DNA of 64,000 bases from Paracrocinitomix mangrovi (lineage in GTDB: Bacteria; Bacteroidota; Bacteroidia; Flavobacteriales_D; Crocinitomicaceae): the NCBI RefSeq assembly GCF_019740355.2, contig NZ_CP091819.1:248001-312000 (forward strand), in the 5' to 3' direction. Positions 1 through 9,035 of the stretch are shown here, one piece after another. The notes under the pieces were generated by a model. The model did no database searches and had not been told where the DNA came from. It was given only the letters and a program-made list of their open reading frames with translations. Position 1 is the stretch's first letter; each line of letters opens with the position of its first letter. Position numbers and translations under genes: made by a program.

Positions 1-1
1 T

Positions 2-523
2 GGACATGTTGGAGAATACCTGGTTGCTCATTTGACTAAAGAAGGTGCAGAAGTATTTATTTCTGACATTCATGAAGATACATTAAAGGCTGTTGCTCAA
101 AAATATGGAGCTAAAGTGGTTGATTTAGATGAAATCTATGAAATTGACATGGACATTTATGCACCATGTGCACTTGGAGCTACTGTAAATGATGATACTT
201 TATCAAAATTAAAATGTTCTATCATTGCCGGAGCTGCTAACAATCAATTAAGAGATGAAGCGGTTCATGGATTGGCAGTAAAAGATAGAGATATCCTTTA
301 TGTGCCGGATTTCATGTTGAATGCCGGTGGAGTTATCAACTGCTATGCAGAGGTAAAAGGATTATCTGCTGATTGGGCTATGACCAAAGCTGAAGAGATT
401 TACAACAGAACTATAGATATATTATACAGATCTTCTGAAGAGGGGATCCCTACTTACAAAATTGCTAATGCCATGGCTGAAGAACGTATTCAGTCTATGG
501 GACAAGTGAAACTACCTTTATAA
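2..523 (+). CDS. Leucine dehydrogenase-like (Glu/Leu/Phe/Val family), C-terminal part
   Basis: The 5' end lies outside the window; the frame is open from base 2. The visible part is the NAD-binding Rossmann half of an amino-acid dehydrogenase: it opens in the dinucleotide-binding loop (GHVGEYL), followed by the acidic SDIH turn, then APCALGATVND, AGAANNQL and NAGGVINCYAE, all typical of leucine/valine dehydrogenases. These enzymes deaminate branched-chain amino acids to 2-oxo acids with NAD+. It ends GIPTYKIANAMAEERI as in leucine dehydrogenases. The stop is 4 bases before nusB, so it probably leads a leuDH-nusB-DUF1573-yajC transcript. The exact substrate cannot be told because the catalytic half is missing. 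Confidence 0.9.
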   Translation, partial: GHVGEYLVAHLTKEGAEVFISDIHEDTLKAVAQKYGAKVVDLDEIYEIDMDIYAPCALGATVNDDTLSKLKCSIIAGAANNQLRDEAVHGLAVKDRDILYVPDFMLNAGGVINCYAEVKGLSADWAMTKAEEIYNRTIDILYRSSEEGIPTYKIANAMAEERIQSMGQVKLPL

Positions 524-527
524 TAAA

Positions 528-1481
528 ATGCTGAACAGACGACACCTTAGAATTAAGGTACTTCAGATCTTATATGCCTATTTTCAAACAGAGGATAAAG
601 ATCCTTTGCAGGTTGAAAAAGAACTTTTTAGATCGATAGATAAAATGTACGAATTGTACATCTATTTCTTGTTGACCTTTGAAGAGATGGTTCAATTTGC
701 TGAAACGCGCATTGAGGATAAGAAAAATAAAATCCAACCAACATCTGAAGATTTAGATCCAAACAGAAAGTTCGTTGATAATCCATATTTCAGATATTTT
801 GCATCAAATGCAGAATTGAAAAGACACTCTGAAACCATGAAAATTAATTGGGGAGGAGCTGTTAAAAATGATTTGATGCGAAAAATGTTTGTTCAGATAA
901 AAGATTCTGATCTCTATAACGACTACATGAAAAGTAGAGAGACGAATGATGAAGATGACAGACAGTTTGCATTGTCTTTATTCAAATCTGAAATTGCCAA
1001 TTTTGAGTTATTACACGATTTCTTTGAGAATGAGAGTATTTACTGGATGGATGATATCGATTTGATTTGTTCAATGGTTTTGAAAACAATTAAAGCAATT
1101 GAACCATCTGATTTCTCTGTAAATGCTATTCTTCCTTTGTATAAAGATGAAGAAGATGAAAAAGGATTCATTAAAGCTATGGTGAGAAAAACACTTGAAA
1201 AAGATGACGAAAACACCAAAACTATTGATGAGTTGACGCAGAACTGGGAACTTGATAGAATTGCAAAGATGGATGTGATTTTATTGAAAATGGCCTTGAC
1301 AGAATTGACAGAATTGCCGTCAATTCCTAAAAAGGTAACCTTGAATGAATATATCGAAATCTCTAAATATTACAGTACACCAAAAAGTCAGGTTTTTATA
1401 AACGGAATTTTGGACAAAGCTGTAGAGAAATTAGATAAAGAAGGAAAACTTATAAAAACAGGTAGAGGACTAATAAATTAA
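528..1481 (+). CDS. nusB: Transcription antitermination factor NusB (long Bacteroidota form)
   Basis: 317 residues, about twice the length of E. coli NusB. The N-terminus (MLNRRHLRIKVLQILYAYFQ) is the first NusB helix; the remaining NusB signature (LDRIAKMDVILLKMAL, followed by VTLNEYIEISKYY and FINGILDKAV) lies in the last 100 residues. About 150 residues are inserted between these, as is usual in this phylum. NusB binds boxA RNA with NusE/S10 and supports rRNA antitermination. The ATG is 4 bases after the dehydrogenase stop and the stop is 5 bases before the DUF1573 gene, so the genes are cotranscribed. Confidence 0.92.
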   Translation: MLNRRHLRIKVLQILYAYFQTEDKDPLQVEKELFRSIDKMYELYIYFLLTFEEMVQFAETRIEDKKNKIQPTSEDLDPNRKFVDNPYFRYFASNAELKRHSETMKINWGGAVKNDLMRKMFVQIKDSDLYNDYMKSRETNDEDDRQFALSLFKSEIANFELLHDFFENESIYWMDDIDLICSMVLKTIKAIEPSDFSVNAILPLYKDEEDEKGFIKAMVRKTLEKDDENTKTIDELTQNWELDRIAKMDVILLKMALTELTELPSIPKKVTLNEYIEISKYYSTPKSQVFINGILDKAVEKLDKEGKLIKTGRGLIN

Positions 1482-1486
1482 TTATT

Positions 1487-1915
1487 ATGAATGCAATCAA
1501 ATTATTATTCGTAGCACCGTTTTTAGCTATAGCCTGCACAACTGATTCTGGTGCTGATGCTGAAGAAAGAAGAACTGATTATGCTGAGTTTATAGATGAT
1601 CCAACAGAAATTTCATTTGAAGAAATGGATTATGATTTTGGAACTGTAAAAGAGGGTGAACAAGTAAAGCATATCTATAAATTTAAAAACACAGGAGACA
1701 AGAGTTTGATTTTAATCAATGTAAAAGGTTCTTGTGGATGTACTGTTCCTGAAGATTGGCCTAAAAATCCAATTGAACCGGGTGGAACAGGAGAGATTAA
1801 AGTAGTTTTCGACTCACAGGATAGAGTTGGAAATGTTAGAAAAAATGTGAGAGTAGAAGCCAATACAAATCCTAGTATGTCTGTATTGACTTTAAAAGGA
1901 GTAGTGGAAGAATAA
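1487..1915 (+). CDS. DUF1573 domain lipoprotein
   Basis: 142 residues with a lipoprotein signal (hydrophobic run then AIAC, Cys17), so probably lipid-anchored in the envelope. Residues about 42-140 are a DUF1573 immunoglobulin-like domain: FGTVKEGEQVKHIYKFKNTG, the family's CGCT motif, IEPGGTGEIKVVFDS, and the closing LTLKGVVE strand. DUF1573 proteins are abundant in Bacteroidota, commonly between nusB and yajC as here; no biochemical role is established. Spacing to nusB is 5 bases and to yajC 24 bases. Confidence 0.88.
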   Translation: MNAIKLLFVAPFLAIACTTDSGADAEERRTDYAEFIDDPTEISFEEMDYDFGTVKEGEQVKHIYKFKNTGDKSLILINVKGSCGCTVPEDWPKNPIEPGGTGEIKVVFDSQDRVGNVRKNVRVEANTNPSMSVLTLKGVVEE

Positions 1916-1939
1916 ACAAATAATTACAAGACAAAGAGA

Positions 1940-2269
1940 ATGAATTTATTGACAATCTTATTACAAGAAGGTGGAGGACAAGAAGGAGCAGGAGGAGCTA
2001 CTACATTATTAATGTATGGTGCTATTATCTTAATCATGTACTTTTTCATGTTAAGACCACAAATTAAAAAGAGTAAAGAAGCTAGAAAATTTAGAGAAAG
2101 TTTAGCGGTAGGAGATAAAGTTGTAACTGCTGGTGGAATTCACGGTAATGTGGTTGAGATCAACGAACACACAGTTGTGATTTCTACAGAAGGATCTGGA
2201 AAATTGAGAATTGAGAAAAATTCATTGAATTTGAATCCTGACGCACAATTGCAACAAGCTAAGCGTTAG
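1940..2269 (+). CDS. yajC: Preprotein translocase subunit YajC
   Basis: 109 residues with one N-terminal membrane helix (about residues 20-38, [17 protein letters not shown]) followed by the diagnostic [31 protein letters not shown] segment, of which the key part is [12 protein letters not shown]. YajC accompanies SecDF in the Sec translocase of the inner membrane. Last gene of the leftmost operon. Its stop codon overlaps the dnaX stop on the other strand by 4 bases, so the two transcription units converge with no intergenic space and no visible terminator. Confidence 0.95.
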   Translation: MNLLTILLQEGGGQEGAGGATTLLMYGAIILIMYFFMLRPQIKKSKEARKFRESLAVGDKVVTAGGIHGNVVEINEHTVVISTEGSGKLRIEKNSLNLNPDAQLQQAKR

Positions 2270-4010
2270 TATTCAATATCTAAATTGAAAAGCTTTCTGA
2301 ATTTGTGAAGTGAGGTGTTTTCCTCGGCTAGTTTATCAAACTTAGATTTACTATCCATTACATTCACCACTGATTTTTCTTTCACTTCATAAACCAAATT
2401 GATATTAGTATTTTTTAAGTGGACTCTCAGGTATTGAATGAGGTCCACTTTTTCTGTGTCCAATTCATTCGCTTGTACTGAGTTTTGAATTTTCAGTGTG
2501 ATGGTATGGTCAGATGCCACAATCATTTCTGAGCTGGTAAGTGTAGCATAAAGACTGTCTCTGTTATTTCTTTTTTGCTCCAGCGCATATTTTTTCCAAA
2601 GGTGTTCCAACTGTTCAGCTGTGTACTCCTCATTCATTTCTTTAAGGCCGATAGCCTCTTCGTGCTCACTTTTAACCCTTGGATTTAAAATGGTTTTGAT
2701 TCCAATGTTTCCGCTGGATAAGCTTTTGCCGCTTAGTTGTGTAAGCTTTTTTCTTTCAGGTTTGGCAATAGCAGACATAGTAACAGTTTCTGTTACAACC
2801 TTTTCCTGAACTTCAACAGCAGCAACTGTTTTGAGCTCTTGTGGCTCATTTTGTCCTTTAAAAGGCAGGATTTCTATTTCTGCAAAACCTATGATAAAAC
2901 CTCCTTTTTTTGTAAAGTATGCATGATGCTGCAGAATTTCATTAAACCTAATTCAACATGCAATCTTTTATTTTTACTGGCTTTGTATTGTCCTTCTAAA
3001 GATCTCATTAAATCCAGTGCGGTCAAAATAAAATCTTGAGGAGATTTTTCAGATTGTTTTAAATAACGCTCTTTTAAATCTGCGGGAACGTCCATTATAT
3101 CAATGGTTCGTGGATCTTTTGCTACTAAAATATTTCTAAGGTGTTCTGCCAAACCTAAAATGAATTGACTGCCATCAAAACCATTGTTTAATATATCATT
3201 GTATATCAAAAGATTCTCTGGAATTTCACCTGCTAAAGCATGATCAGTTACTTTAAAATAGTAATCATAATCCAACACATTAAGGTTGGTTAAAACAGAT
3301 TCGTAAGAGACATTATTATTGCTAAAAGATACTATTTGATCAAAAATTGATAAGGCATCTCTTAATGCACCATCTGCCTTTTGAGCAATAATGTGTAAAG
3401 CTTTATCATCAACGGTAATACCTTCTTTTTGTGCGATACTCTTGAGGTGATCAACTATATCCTGAACCTGAATTCTGTGAAAGTCAAAAATTTGACAACG
3501 AGATAAAATAGTTGGCAGGATTTTGTGTTTTTCTGTTGTGGCAAGAATAAAAACAGCATGAGGAGGTGGCTCTTCTAATGTCTTCAAAAATGCATTAAAT
3601 GCAGATGACGATAACATGTGTACCTCATCTATGATGAAAATCTTGTATTTTCCAACTTGAGGCGCTATTCTAACCTGGTCTATTAGGTTTCTAATATCAT
3701 CAACCGAGTTATTTGAAGCGGCATCTAGTTCCAGAATGTTAAATGAATGACCTTCATTAAAAGATTTGCATGACTCACATTCATTGCATGGTTCAATATC
3801 TTCTTTAAGATTGAAACAATTTAAAGTTTTAGCCAAAATTCTGGCTGTAGTTGTTTTACCAACTCCTCTTGAACCAAAAAATAAAAATGCCTGAGCTAAA
3901 TGATCATTTTTAATAGCATTTTTAAGCGTTGTTGTAATAGATGATTGTCCAACAACTGATTCAAAAGTTTGTGGTCTGTATTTTCTCGCCGATACTACAA
4001 ATTCTCCCAT
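2266..4010 (-). CDS. dnaX: DNA polymerase III subunit gamma/tau, two frames joined by a -1 frameshift
   Basis: Clamp-loader ATPase. From the ATG at 4010 ([16 protein letters not shown]; the upstream in-frame ATG at 4028 overlaps the -7 box) the zero frame runs 373 codons to a TAG at 2889-2891. It holds the Walker A (GSRGVGKTT), the zinc finger (CNECESC), Walker B (IIDEVH), sensor 1 (TTEKH) and clamp-loader domain III. The typical tau C-terminal region continues in the -1 frame without a stop from 2904 to 2266. The two frames meet at A AAA AAG (2910-2904). A -1 slip gives a 581-residue tau-length protein; no slip gives a 373-residue gamma-like protein ending right after domain III. A one-base sequencing or assembly deletion in the A run is the alternative. 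Confidence 0.9.
2904..2910 (-). other. dnaX slippery heptamer A AAA AAG
   Basis: On the minus strand the zero-frame codons are CAA AAA AAG GAG. A simultaneous -1 slip on A AAA AAG re-pairs as AAA AAA and enters GGA GGT TTT, the frame that is open for the next 212 codons. This is the same heptamer that drives -1 frameshifting in E. coli dnaX. No Shine-Dalgarno-like stimulator lies 10-14 bases upstream; GGAGG directly follows the site. Downstream only weak pairing is visible (GCAG with CTGC, and a CCTTTTAAAGG palindrome). Confidence 0.6.
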
Positions 4011-4025
4011 AATCAGAAATGTGTT

Positions 4026-4033
4026 CAAATATA
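4026..4033 (-). promoter_or_regulatory. -7 promoter box for dnaX
   Basis: TATATTTG on the minus strand matches the Bacteroidota -7 consensus TAnnTTTG. It lies 15 bases before the dnaX ATG at 4010. No TTTG -33 element is seen at the normal distance. Confidence 0.5.
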
Positions 4034-4170
4034 ATAAACCTCAAGGCGTAATGGCCTTTTGAGACTTTTGAGTTATTAACAATGGGGTGATTTTTTGAAA
4101 GATTTTGAATTTGTCAAAGAATTAATGCCTTCTAAAACTTGAAAGATCACATTTTTATTGAAATAAAAGC

Positions 4171-4200
4171 TTTGTAATTTATTAGAAAGGCTTATCTTTG
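4171..4200 (+). promoter_or_regulatory. Promoter of the rpsF-rpsR-rplI operon
   Basis: TTTG at 4171-4174 and TATCTTTG at 4193-4200 with an 18-base spacer: an exact match to the Bacteroidota primary sigma-factor promoter. Transcription should begin near 4206, giving an rpsF leader of about 50 bases. Confidence 0.85.
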
Positions 4201-4210
4201 CACCCCGCAT

Positions 4211-4235
4211 CCGCCATAGCACGGTGCATAGGTGG
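4211..4235 (+). promoter_or_regulatory. rpsF leader hairpin, candidate S6:S18 autoregulatory site
   Basis: CCGCC (4211-4215) pairs with GGUGG (4231-4235, one G-U). A symmetric AUA/AUA internal loop follows (4216-4218, 4228-4230), then GCA/UGC closing a CGG loop (4222-4224). The hairpin begins a few bases after the expected start site and ends 22 bases before the rpsF ATG. Leaders of rpsF operons in many bacteria bind the S6:S18 complex; assigning this hairpin to that role is an inference. Confidence 0.5.
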
Positions 4236-4257
4236 AGCAAATTTAAAACAATTTATA

Positions 4258-4620
4258 ATGAATAGGTACGAAACTGTTTTCATTTTAACTCCCGTTTTGT
4301 CTGAAGAGCAGGCAAAGGAAGCAGTAAAAGTGTACGAAGATTATATCACTAAAAATGGTGGTACAATTAAGCACAAAGAATTCTGGGGTTTGAAAAAGCT
4401 TGCTTATCAAATCCAAAAGAAATCTACAGGTTTTTACAGCTTGGTTGAGTTCGAAAATGACGGAACTTTGATCAAAAAATTAGAGATCGAATTTAAAAGA
4501 GATGAGCGTATTATGCGATTCTTGTCTATCAGAATGGATAAGCACCATGTTGCTTTTGCTGAGAAAACAAGAAAAGCAGGAACTAATACTGCCAAAACAG
4601 AAGAAAAAGCGGAAGCTTAG
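4258..4620 (+). CDS. rpsF: 30S ribosomal protein S6
   Basis: 120 residues. The ATG at 4258 (MNRYETVFILTPVLSEEQ) is chosen over an upstream in-frame start that would read through the promoter and leader hairpin. S6 hallmarks include NRYETVFIL, the FWGLKKLAYQIQKK segment and FKRDERIMRFLSIR. A charged, alanine/glutamate-rich tail follows. S6 forms a heterodimer with S18 in the platform of the small subunit, and the next gene is rpsR. First gene of a three-gene ribosomal operon. Confidence 0.97.
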   Translation: MNRYETVFILTPVLSEEQAKEAVKVYEDYITKNGGTIKHKEFWGLKKLAYQIQKKSTGFYSLVEFENDGTLIKKLEIEFKRDERIMRFLSIRMDKHHVAFAEKTRKAGTNTAKTEEKAEA

Positions 4621-4645
4621 TGTTTAATTGAAAAAGTCTTAAAAA

Positions 4646-4909
4646 ATGGCACAAAACGATATTAGATATTTAACACCGATAAACATTGAAATTAAAAAAG
4701 ACAAATATTGTCGTTTCAAGAAAAGCGGTATCAAATACGTAGATTACAAAAACCCTGAATTCTTGTTGAAATTTATCAATGAGCAAGGAAAAATTCTCCC
4801 TAGAAGGGTAACTGGAACTTCTCAAAAGTATCAGAAAAAAGTCAACAAAGCAGTAAAGAGAGCTAGACACTTAGCTATCTTACCTTATGTTGCTGACTTA
4901 ATGAAGTAA
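4646..4909 (+). CDS. rpsR: 30S ribosomal protein S18
   Basis: 87 residues, normal S18 length. Key segments are [62 protein letters not shown]18 is the partner of S6. It starts 25 bases after the rpsF stop and is followed 46 bases later by rplI. Confidence 0.97.
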   Translation: MAQNDIRYLTPINIEIKKDKYCRFKKSGIKYVDYKNPEFLLKFINEQGKILPRRVTGTSQKYQKKVNKAVKRARHLAILPYVADLMK

Positions 4910-4955
4910 TTGTAGAACTTTTCTGTCTGTAAAGGCAGTTTAATAATCCATAATC

Positions 4956-5402
4956 ATGGAAATAATATTAAAGAAAAACGTTGATAAATTAGGATATGAA
5001 GGAGATGTAGTAACAGTTAAAGCTGGTTACGGAAGAAACTTCTTGATTCCTCAAGGATATGCGGTGTTGGCTACTGATTCTGCGAAAAAAATGCACGCAG
5101 AAAACATGAGACAAAAGTCGCACAAAGAAAATCAAATCAAGGAAGCTGCTCAGGCAATCGCTAGCAAACTTGATGGATTAACTGTGAAAGTTAAAGCTAA
5201 GGTTGGAGATAACGATAAAATCTTCGGATCTATCACAACTATCGCTTTATCAGAAGCTTTAAAAGGTGAAGGAATTGAAATTGATAGAAAATCTTTGACA
5301 ATTTTAACTGAGCCTGTTAAAGAATTGGGAACTTATGATGCAACTGCAAACTTGCACAAAGAAGTATCTCAAGAATTTAAATTTGAAGTGATCGCAGAGT
5401 AA
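4956..5402 (+). CDS. rplI: 50S ribosomal protein L9
   Basis: 148 residues. The N-terminal L9 domain reads MEIILKKNVDKLGYEGDVV, then VKAGYGRNFLIPQGYA. A long basic connecting helix follows, then the C-terminal rRNA-binding domain (FGSITTIALSEAL, ILTEPVKELGTYDA). Last gene of the operon, ended by an intrinsic terminator 20 bases after the stop. Confidence 0.97.
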   Translation: MEIILKKNVDKLGYEGDVVTVKAGYGRNFLIPQGYAVLATDSAKKMHAENMRQKSHKENQIKEAAQAIASKLDGLTVKVKAKVGDNDKIFGSITTIALSEALKGEGIEIDRKSLTILTEPVKELGTYDATANLHKEVSQEFKFEVIAE

Positions 5403-5422
5403 AATCCGCACAACTTATTTGA

Positions 5423-5466
5423 AAACCCGTTCTAACCTCCAAATAGAGGATTGAGCGGGTTTTTTT
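5423..5466 (+). terminator. Intrinsic terminator after rplI
   Basis: AAAACCCG (5423-5430) pairs with CGGGTTTT (5457-5464). An inner CCTC/GAGG stem (5437-5440 / 5447-5450) lies within it, and the T run ends at 5466. Confidence 0.85.
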
Positions 5467-5537
5467 ATGGATTGATCTAAACATTAAATCTCGTGTTACC
5501 TATTTTATTAACTTTAAAGCAATAGGAAATAACACCA

Positions 5538-8500
5538 TTGAAGAAAAGATTATTCTATAACTTTTTTATTAAGGTAACACTTGCATTTACGTTCGCTTTA
5601 TTTGCGACATCATCCGCCTATTCTCAAAACTCTGACAATCAGAAAAAGGTTGATTCTTTAATCACTCAGATGATTTCTCTTGAGGATTCAGAAGAGAAAG
5701 CTGATATCCTAAACGCTATTGCTCGTCTTAAAACCAAAGAGAACTTTGTTGAAGGATTACATTATGCTGAGCGCTCTTTGGCTATGTCAGAAGACATCAA
5801 ATACAATACGGGAATCCTCAATGCTTCATTAACCTTAGGACGTATTTATACTTACTACTATCTTGATTATTTTGAAGCTAAGCATCACTTAGGACGAGCT
5901 GTAAGTTTAGCTGAAGAAACTGCTGATAAAGAACTCAAAAGAAATGTTTATAAAGATTATGGGTTCTTGATGTATTCAATGGGGGATTGTGATCAAGCTA
6001 TTTCTTTCAATAAAAAAGCCATCCTAATCACAGAAGATTTAGAGAACTATAGTGACCTGGCTGAACTTTACGCTTACACTGCAGATGTATATATGGATTG
6101 TGGCGACCGAAAAGCAGCCATGGATTATTATTCAATGACCTATACCTTGTTTATTTCGGACAGGTTAGAATATATTGCTCCAGCTGTAAGGATTTCTTCA
6201 GCTTCTTATTTAAGAAGAACAGGTGATTACAAAGGGTCAATAGAAATATTAAAGGAAGCTATTTCCATTTTTCATAGAGATAAATTACCTCGTTTTGAAT
6301 CTTACGCCTATGCTGAATTAGCCGAAACTCAAATCCTTAAAGGAGATTATATTGTTGCTCTTGAAAATGCAAATACAGGTTTAGAAATAGCAGAACACAA
6401 TTCGTTACTGAAAGAAAAACTAGATAACTATAAGGTTCAAATTGACGCATATGATTCACTAGGGAATTATAAGAAAACCTATACCACCTTAATTAAATAT
6501 ACTCGATTAAAAGATTCATTGTCTTCTTCTCAGTTCATGGAACAAAACAGAAAGTTCCAAACAAACTATGAAGAAATGATTAATCAAAGTAAGTTGTCTC
6601 AGTTAAAAGAACAACAGATTAATCATGAGCTAGAGTTAGAAAATCAGCAGTTAAGCAGAAATATCATTATAGCGGTATTGTCATTTGTAGTAGTGATTAC
6701 AATCCTTCTAATTCTGAGAATCAGGTTTATTAGAAAGAAGGAAAAAGAAATGCAAGTTTTAACGCTTGCAGCAAGCCACACTAATAACTCCATTATTTTG
6801 TTTGACACTAACTTACGAGTTGAGTGGGTGAACAAAGGATTTGAAAGATTGACAGGTTTAACCCTGGCAGAGGTAAAAGGGATGTATTTTGCCGAATTTT
6901 ATCACGGTGAAGATGAAAATAAGTACCGCTTAAATGAGATGAAGGCCAAGTTTGAAACCGGGCGTCCATTCTCAATGGAGTTGGTGAGTAAAAACATCCA
7001 CACAGGTGAAGTATATTGGATTTCTGTCAACGTCTCACCAATTTATGAATTTGACAAACTGCGCAGTTATATGTCAGTTGGTTCAGATATTACAGACATC
7101 CATAATGCTCAGGTAGCGCTTCAAAAATCTCATGATCGAACTATTCTTCTAAATGAAATTGGAAGACAAATTACATCCACCTTGTCTATTCATGAGATCA
7201 TTGAAAAGATGTATGAGAATGTCAACAAATTGATGGATGCTCAGAATCTGGGAATTGGTATTTATAGAGAGTCGGATAATTCATTGCACTTCCCTGAACC
7301 AATTGAAAGAGGTAAAAAGTTAAAGTCATTTGTTTATCCATTGAATTCTTCAGTAGAAAGACTTGCAGCCAAGTGTTATAAAGATAATCTTGAATTTATT
7401 GTTGGTAGCAAAGAGGAAATAGCAGAGATAACAGGGCAAAGTCCGGTTCCGGTAGAAGGTGAACAACCTGAATCTGTAATTTATATTCCGCTTATCTCTA
7501 AATGGAAAACAATGGGAGTTATCTCTGTACAATCTTTTGCTAAAAATGCGTACTCTGATAATGAGCTTGAAGTGGTTAGAACATTAGCCAACTACGTGGC
7601 AATTGGAATGGAAAATGCCAGACTCTATGAAAATATGGAGGACATGGTAAAGGAGCGTACTAAAGAAGTTACAGAGCAAAAAGAGCAATTGCAGGTCAAC
7701 TTTGAGAATATCAAAATGTTGAGTGAGATAGGAGTGGAGATTGCTTCCAGTCTTGATTTTGAAGATGTATTTGAAAAGCTTTATGCTACTGTTGCTCAAA
7801 TGATGGATGCTCCAATTTTTGGTCTAAGACTTTATCATGAAAAAACCAGAGAGCTGGAGTATAAATATGAGATTGAGAATGGTGAACGCTTTGAATCCAT
7901 GACTGTTTCAATAGAAGACAAAAATAATTATTCAGTTTGGTGTATTGACAATCGCAAGGAAATTTTGGTGAACGATAACCTCAGTGAATACCATAAATAT
8001 TTCTCTGAATTAAAATTAATGGGTGGAGGGGATATGCCAAATTCCATTATTTTTTATCCAATGATTGCGGATGGAAGAATTTTTGGAGTTTTTACAGTTC
8101 AAAGTTTCAAATTAAATGCATATACTAAGTATCACCTGGCAATGGTTAAAACATTATCTGCATATTGTGCAGCAGCATTGAGCAATATGGAGCTGTTAAA
8201 TACTTTGGAGCATAAAGTGCAAGAACGAACCAGAGAATTAGCGCAAAAGAATAAAGATATAATGGCAAGTATTAACTATGCCAAACGTATCCAAAGAGGT
8301 ATTTTACCTCCTGATTCATTCATAAAACAAATGTTCCCTCAGAGTTTTGTTTTTTATCGACCAAGAGATATTATTTCAGGTGATTTTTATTGGGTTGAGA
8401 GAAATTTAGGAAAATACTTCTTTGCCGTGGTTGATTGTACTGGACACGGTGTTCCGGGTGCTTTGATGTCAATTATCGGTAAAAACATACTGGATCAGGC

Positions 8501-9014
8501 AGTAAACGAGAAAGAAGTGGATGATCCATCAATGATTTTAACATTCTTAAGAGCAGGATTACGCGTGGCATTCTCATCAGATGAACAGGAAGATGGAAGT
8601 GAAGTGGAGGATGGAATGGATTTAGCAGTCTGCGTTTATGATCCTGAGGATAGGATTTTATCATTTTCAGGAGCCAACAGCAATTTGTACATAATTCACG
8701 ATAGCTCAATTCAGGTAATAAAAGGTGAGAAATCAGGTGTAAGTGCCAGTGAATTTGATAACGCTAAATATGTAACTCACGAAATTGAAATTGAAGATGG
8801 AGATGCAGTTTATTTGTCTTCAGATGGATTCCCTGATCAATTTGGTGGAGATAGAGTTAAAAAGTACTCACAAAGACGTTTTCAAGAATTGATATTGCGA
8901 ATTAGCAGTTTACCTGTAAATACGCAAGAGGACGCATTCAAACAAGAGCTGGAAGATTGGAAACGCGATTACGATCAGTTAGACGACATTTGCGTAATGG
9001 GTGTTAAATTTTAA
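5538..9014 (+). CDS. TPR - membrane helix - PAS - GAF - GAF - SpoIIE-type PP2C phosphatase
   Basis: 1158 residues; TTG start at 5538, because it begins a clean signal peptide (KKRLFYNFF ... SAYSQ) and no ATG is near. Order: signal peptide (1-29); TPR-like helical repeats, presumably periplasmic (about 50-330); a coiled coil; one membrane helix (about 374-396); PAS (about 405-525, NNSIILFDTNLRVEWVNKGFERLTG); two GAF domains (about 540-690 and 730-890); coiled coil; SpoIIE-like PP2C phosphatase (about 905-1158) with SGDFYWVE, DCTGHGVPGALMSIIG, SSDGFPDQFGG and DDICVMGVKF. The layout suggests envelope sensing relayed to a cytoplasmic serine/threonine phosphatase. Such phosphatases act on anti-anti-sigma or SiaC-like proteins; a SiaC-like gene lies at 46275-46679. 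Confidence 0.88.
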   Translation: MKKRLFYNFFIKVTLAFTFALFATSSAYSQNSDNQKKVDSLITQMISLEDSEEKADILNAIARLKTKENFVEGLHYAERSLAMSEDIKYNTGILNASLTLGRIYTYYYLDYFEAKHHLGRAVSLAEETADKELKRNVYKDYGFLMYSMGDCDQAISFNKKAILITEDLENYSDLAELYAYTADVYMDCGDRKAAMDYYSMTYTLFISDRLEYIAPAVRISSASYLRRTGDYKGSIEILKEAISIFHRDKLPRFESYAYAELAETQILKGDYIVALENANTGLEIAEHNSLLKEKLDNYKVQIDAYDSLGNYKKTYTTLIKYTRLKDSLSSSQFMEQNRKFQTNYEEMINQSKLSQLKEQQINHELELENQQLSRNIIIAVLSFVVVITILLILRIRFIRKKEKEMQVLTLAASHTNNSIILFDTNLRVEWVNKGFERLTGLTLAEVKGMYFAEFYHGEDENKYRLNEMKAKFETGRPFSMELVSKNIHTGEVYWISVNVSPIYEFDKLRSYMSVGSDITDIHNAQVALQKSHDRTILLNEIGRQITSTLSIHEIIEKMYENVNKLMDAQNLGIGIYRESDNSLHFPEPIERGKKLKSFVYPLNSSVERLAAKCYKDNLEFIVGSKEEIAEITGQSPVPVEGEQPESVIYIPLISKWKTMGVISVQSFAKNAYSDNELEVVRTLANYVAIGMENARLYENMEDMVKERTKEVTEQKEQLQVNFENIKMLSEIGVEIASSLDFEDVFEKLYATVAQMMDAPIFGLRLYHEKTRELEYKYEIENGERFESMTVSIEDKNNYSVWCIDNRKEILVNDNLSEYHKYFSELKLMGGGDMPNSIIFYPMIADGRIFGVFTVQSFKLNAYTKYHLAMVKTLSAYCAAALSNMELLNTLEHKVQERTRELAQKNKDIMASINYAKRIQRGILPPDSFIKQMFPQSFVFYRPRDIISGDFYWVERNLGKYFFAVVDCTGHGVPGALMSIIGKNILDQAVNEKEVDDPSMILTFLRAGLRVAFSSDEQEDGSEVEDGMDLAVCVYDPEDRILSFSGANSNLYIIHDSSIQVIKGEKSGVSASEFDNAKYVTHEIEIEDGDAVYLSSDGFPDQFGGDRVKKYSQRRFQELILRISSLPVNTQEDAFKQELEDWKRDYDQLDDICVMGVKF

Positions 9015-9024
9015 TAACACCCAT
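8997..9024 (+). other. Hairpin spanning the phosphatase stop codon
   Basis: ATGGGTGTTA (8997-9006) and TAACACCCAT (9015-9024) form a perfect 10-base inverted repeat around an 8-base AT loop that contains the TAA stop. No T run follows, so it is not a standard terminator. It may protect the mRNA 3' end. Confidence 0.5.
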
Positions 9025-9035
9025 GAAGCAGTTTA

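Noticed and set aside
2737-3039. 100-codon plus-strand ORF across the dnaX frame junction
   Set aside because: It lies antisense to coding sequence in both dnaX frames, has no family resemblance or promoter, and is Ser/Phe/Cys-rich as expected of a shadow frame.
2266-4010. dnaX as a pseudogene
   Set aside because: The gene is essential, both halves are well conserved, and the break lies exactly at a known slippery heptamer. A frameshift signal or a one-base sequencing error is more likely than inactivation.
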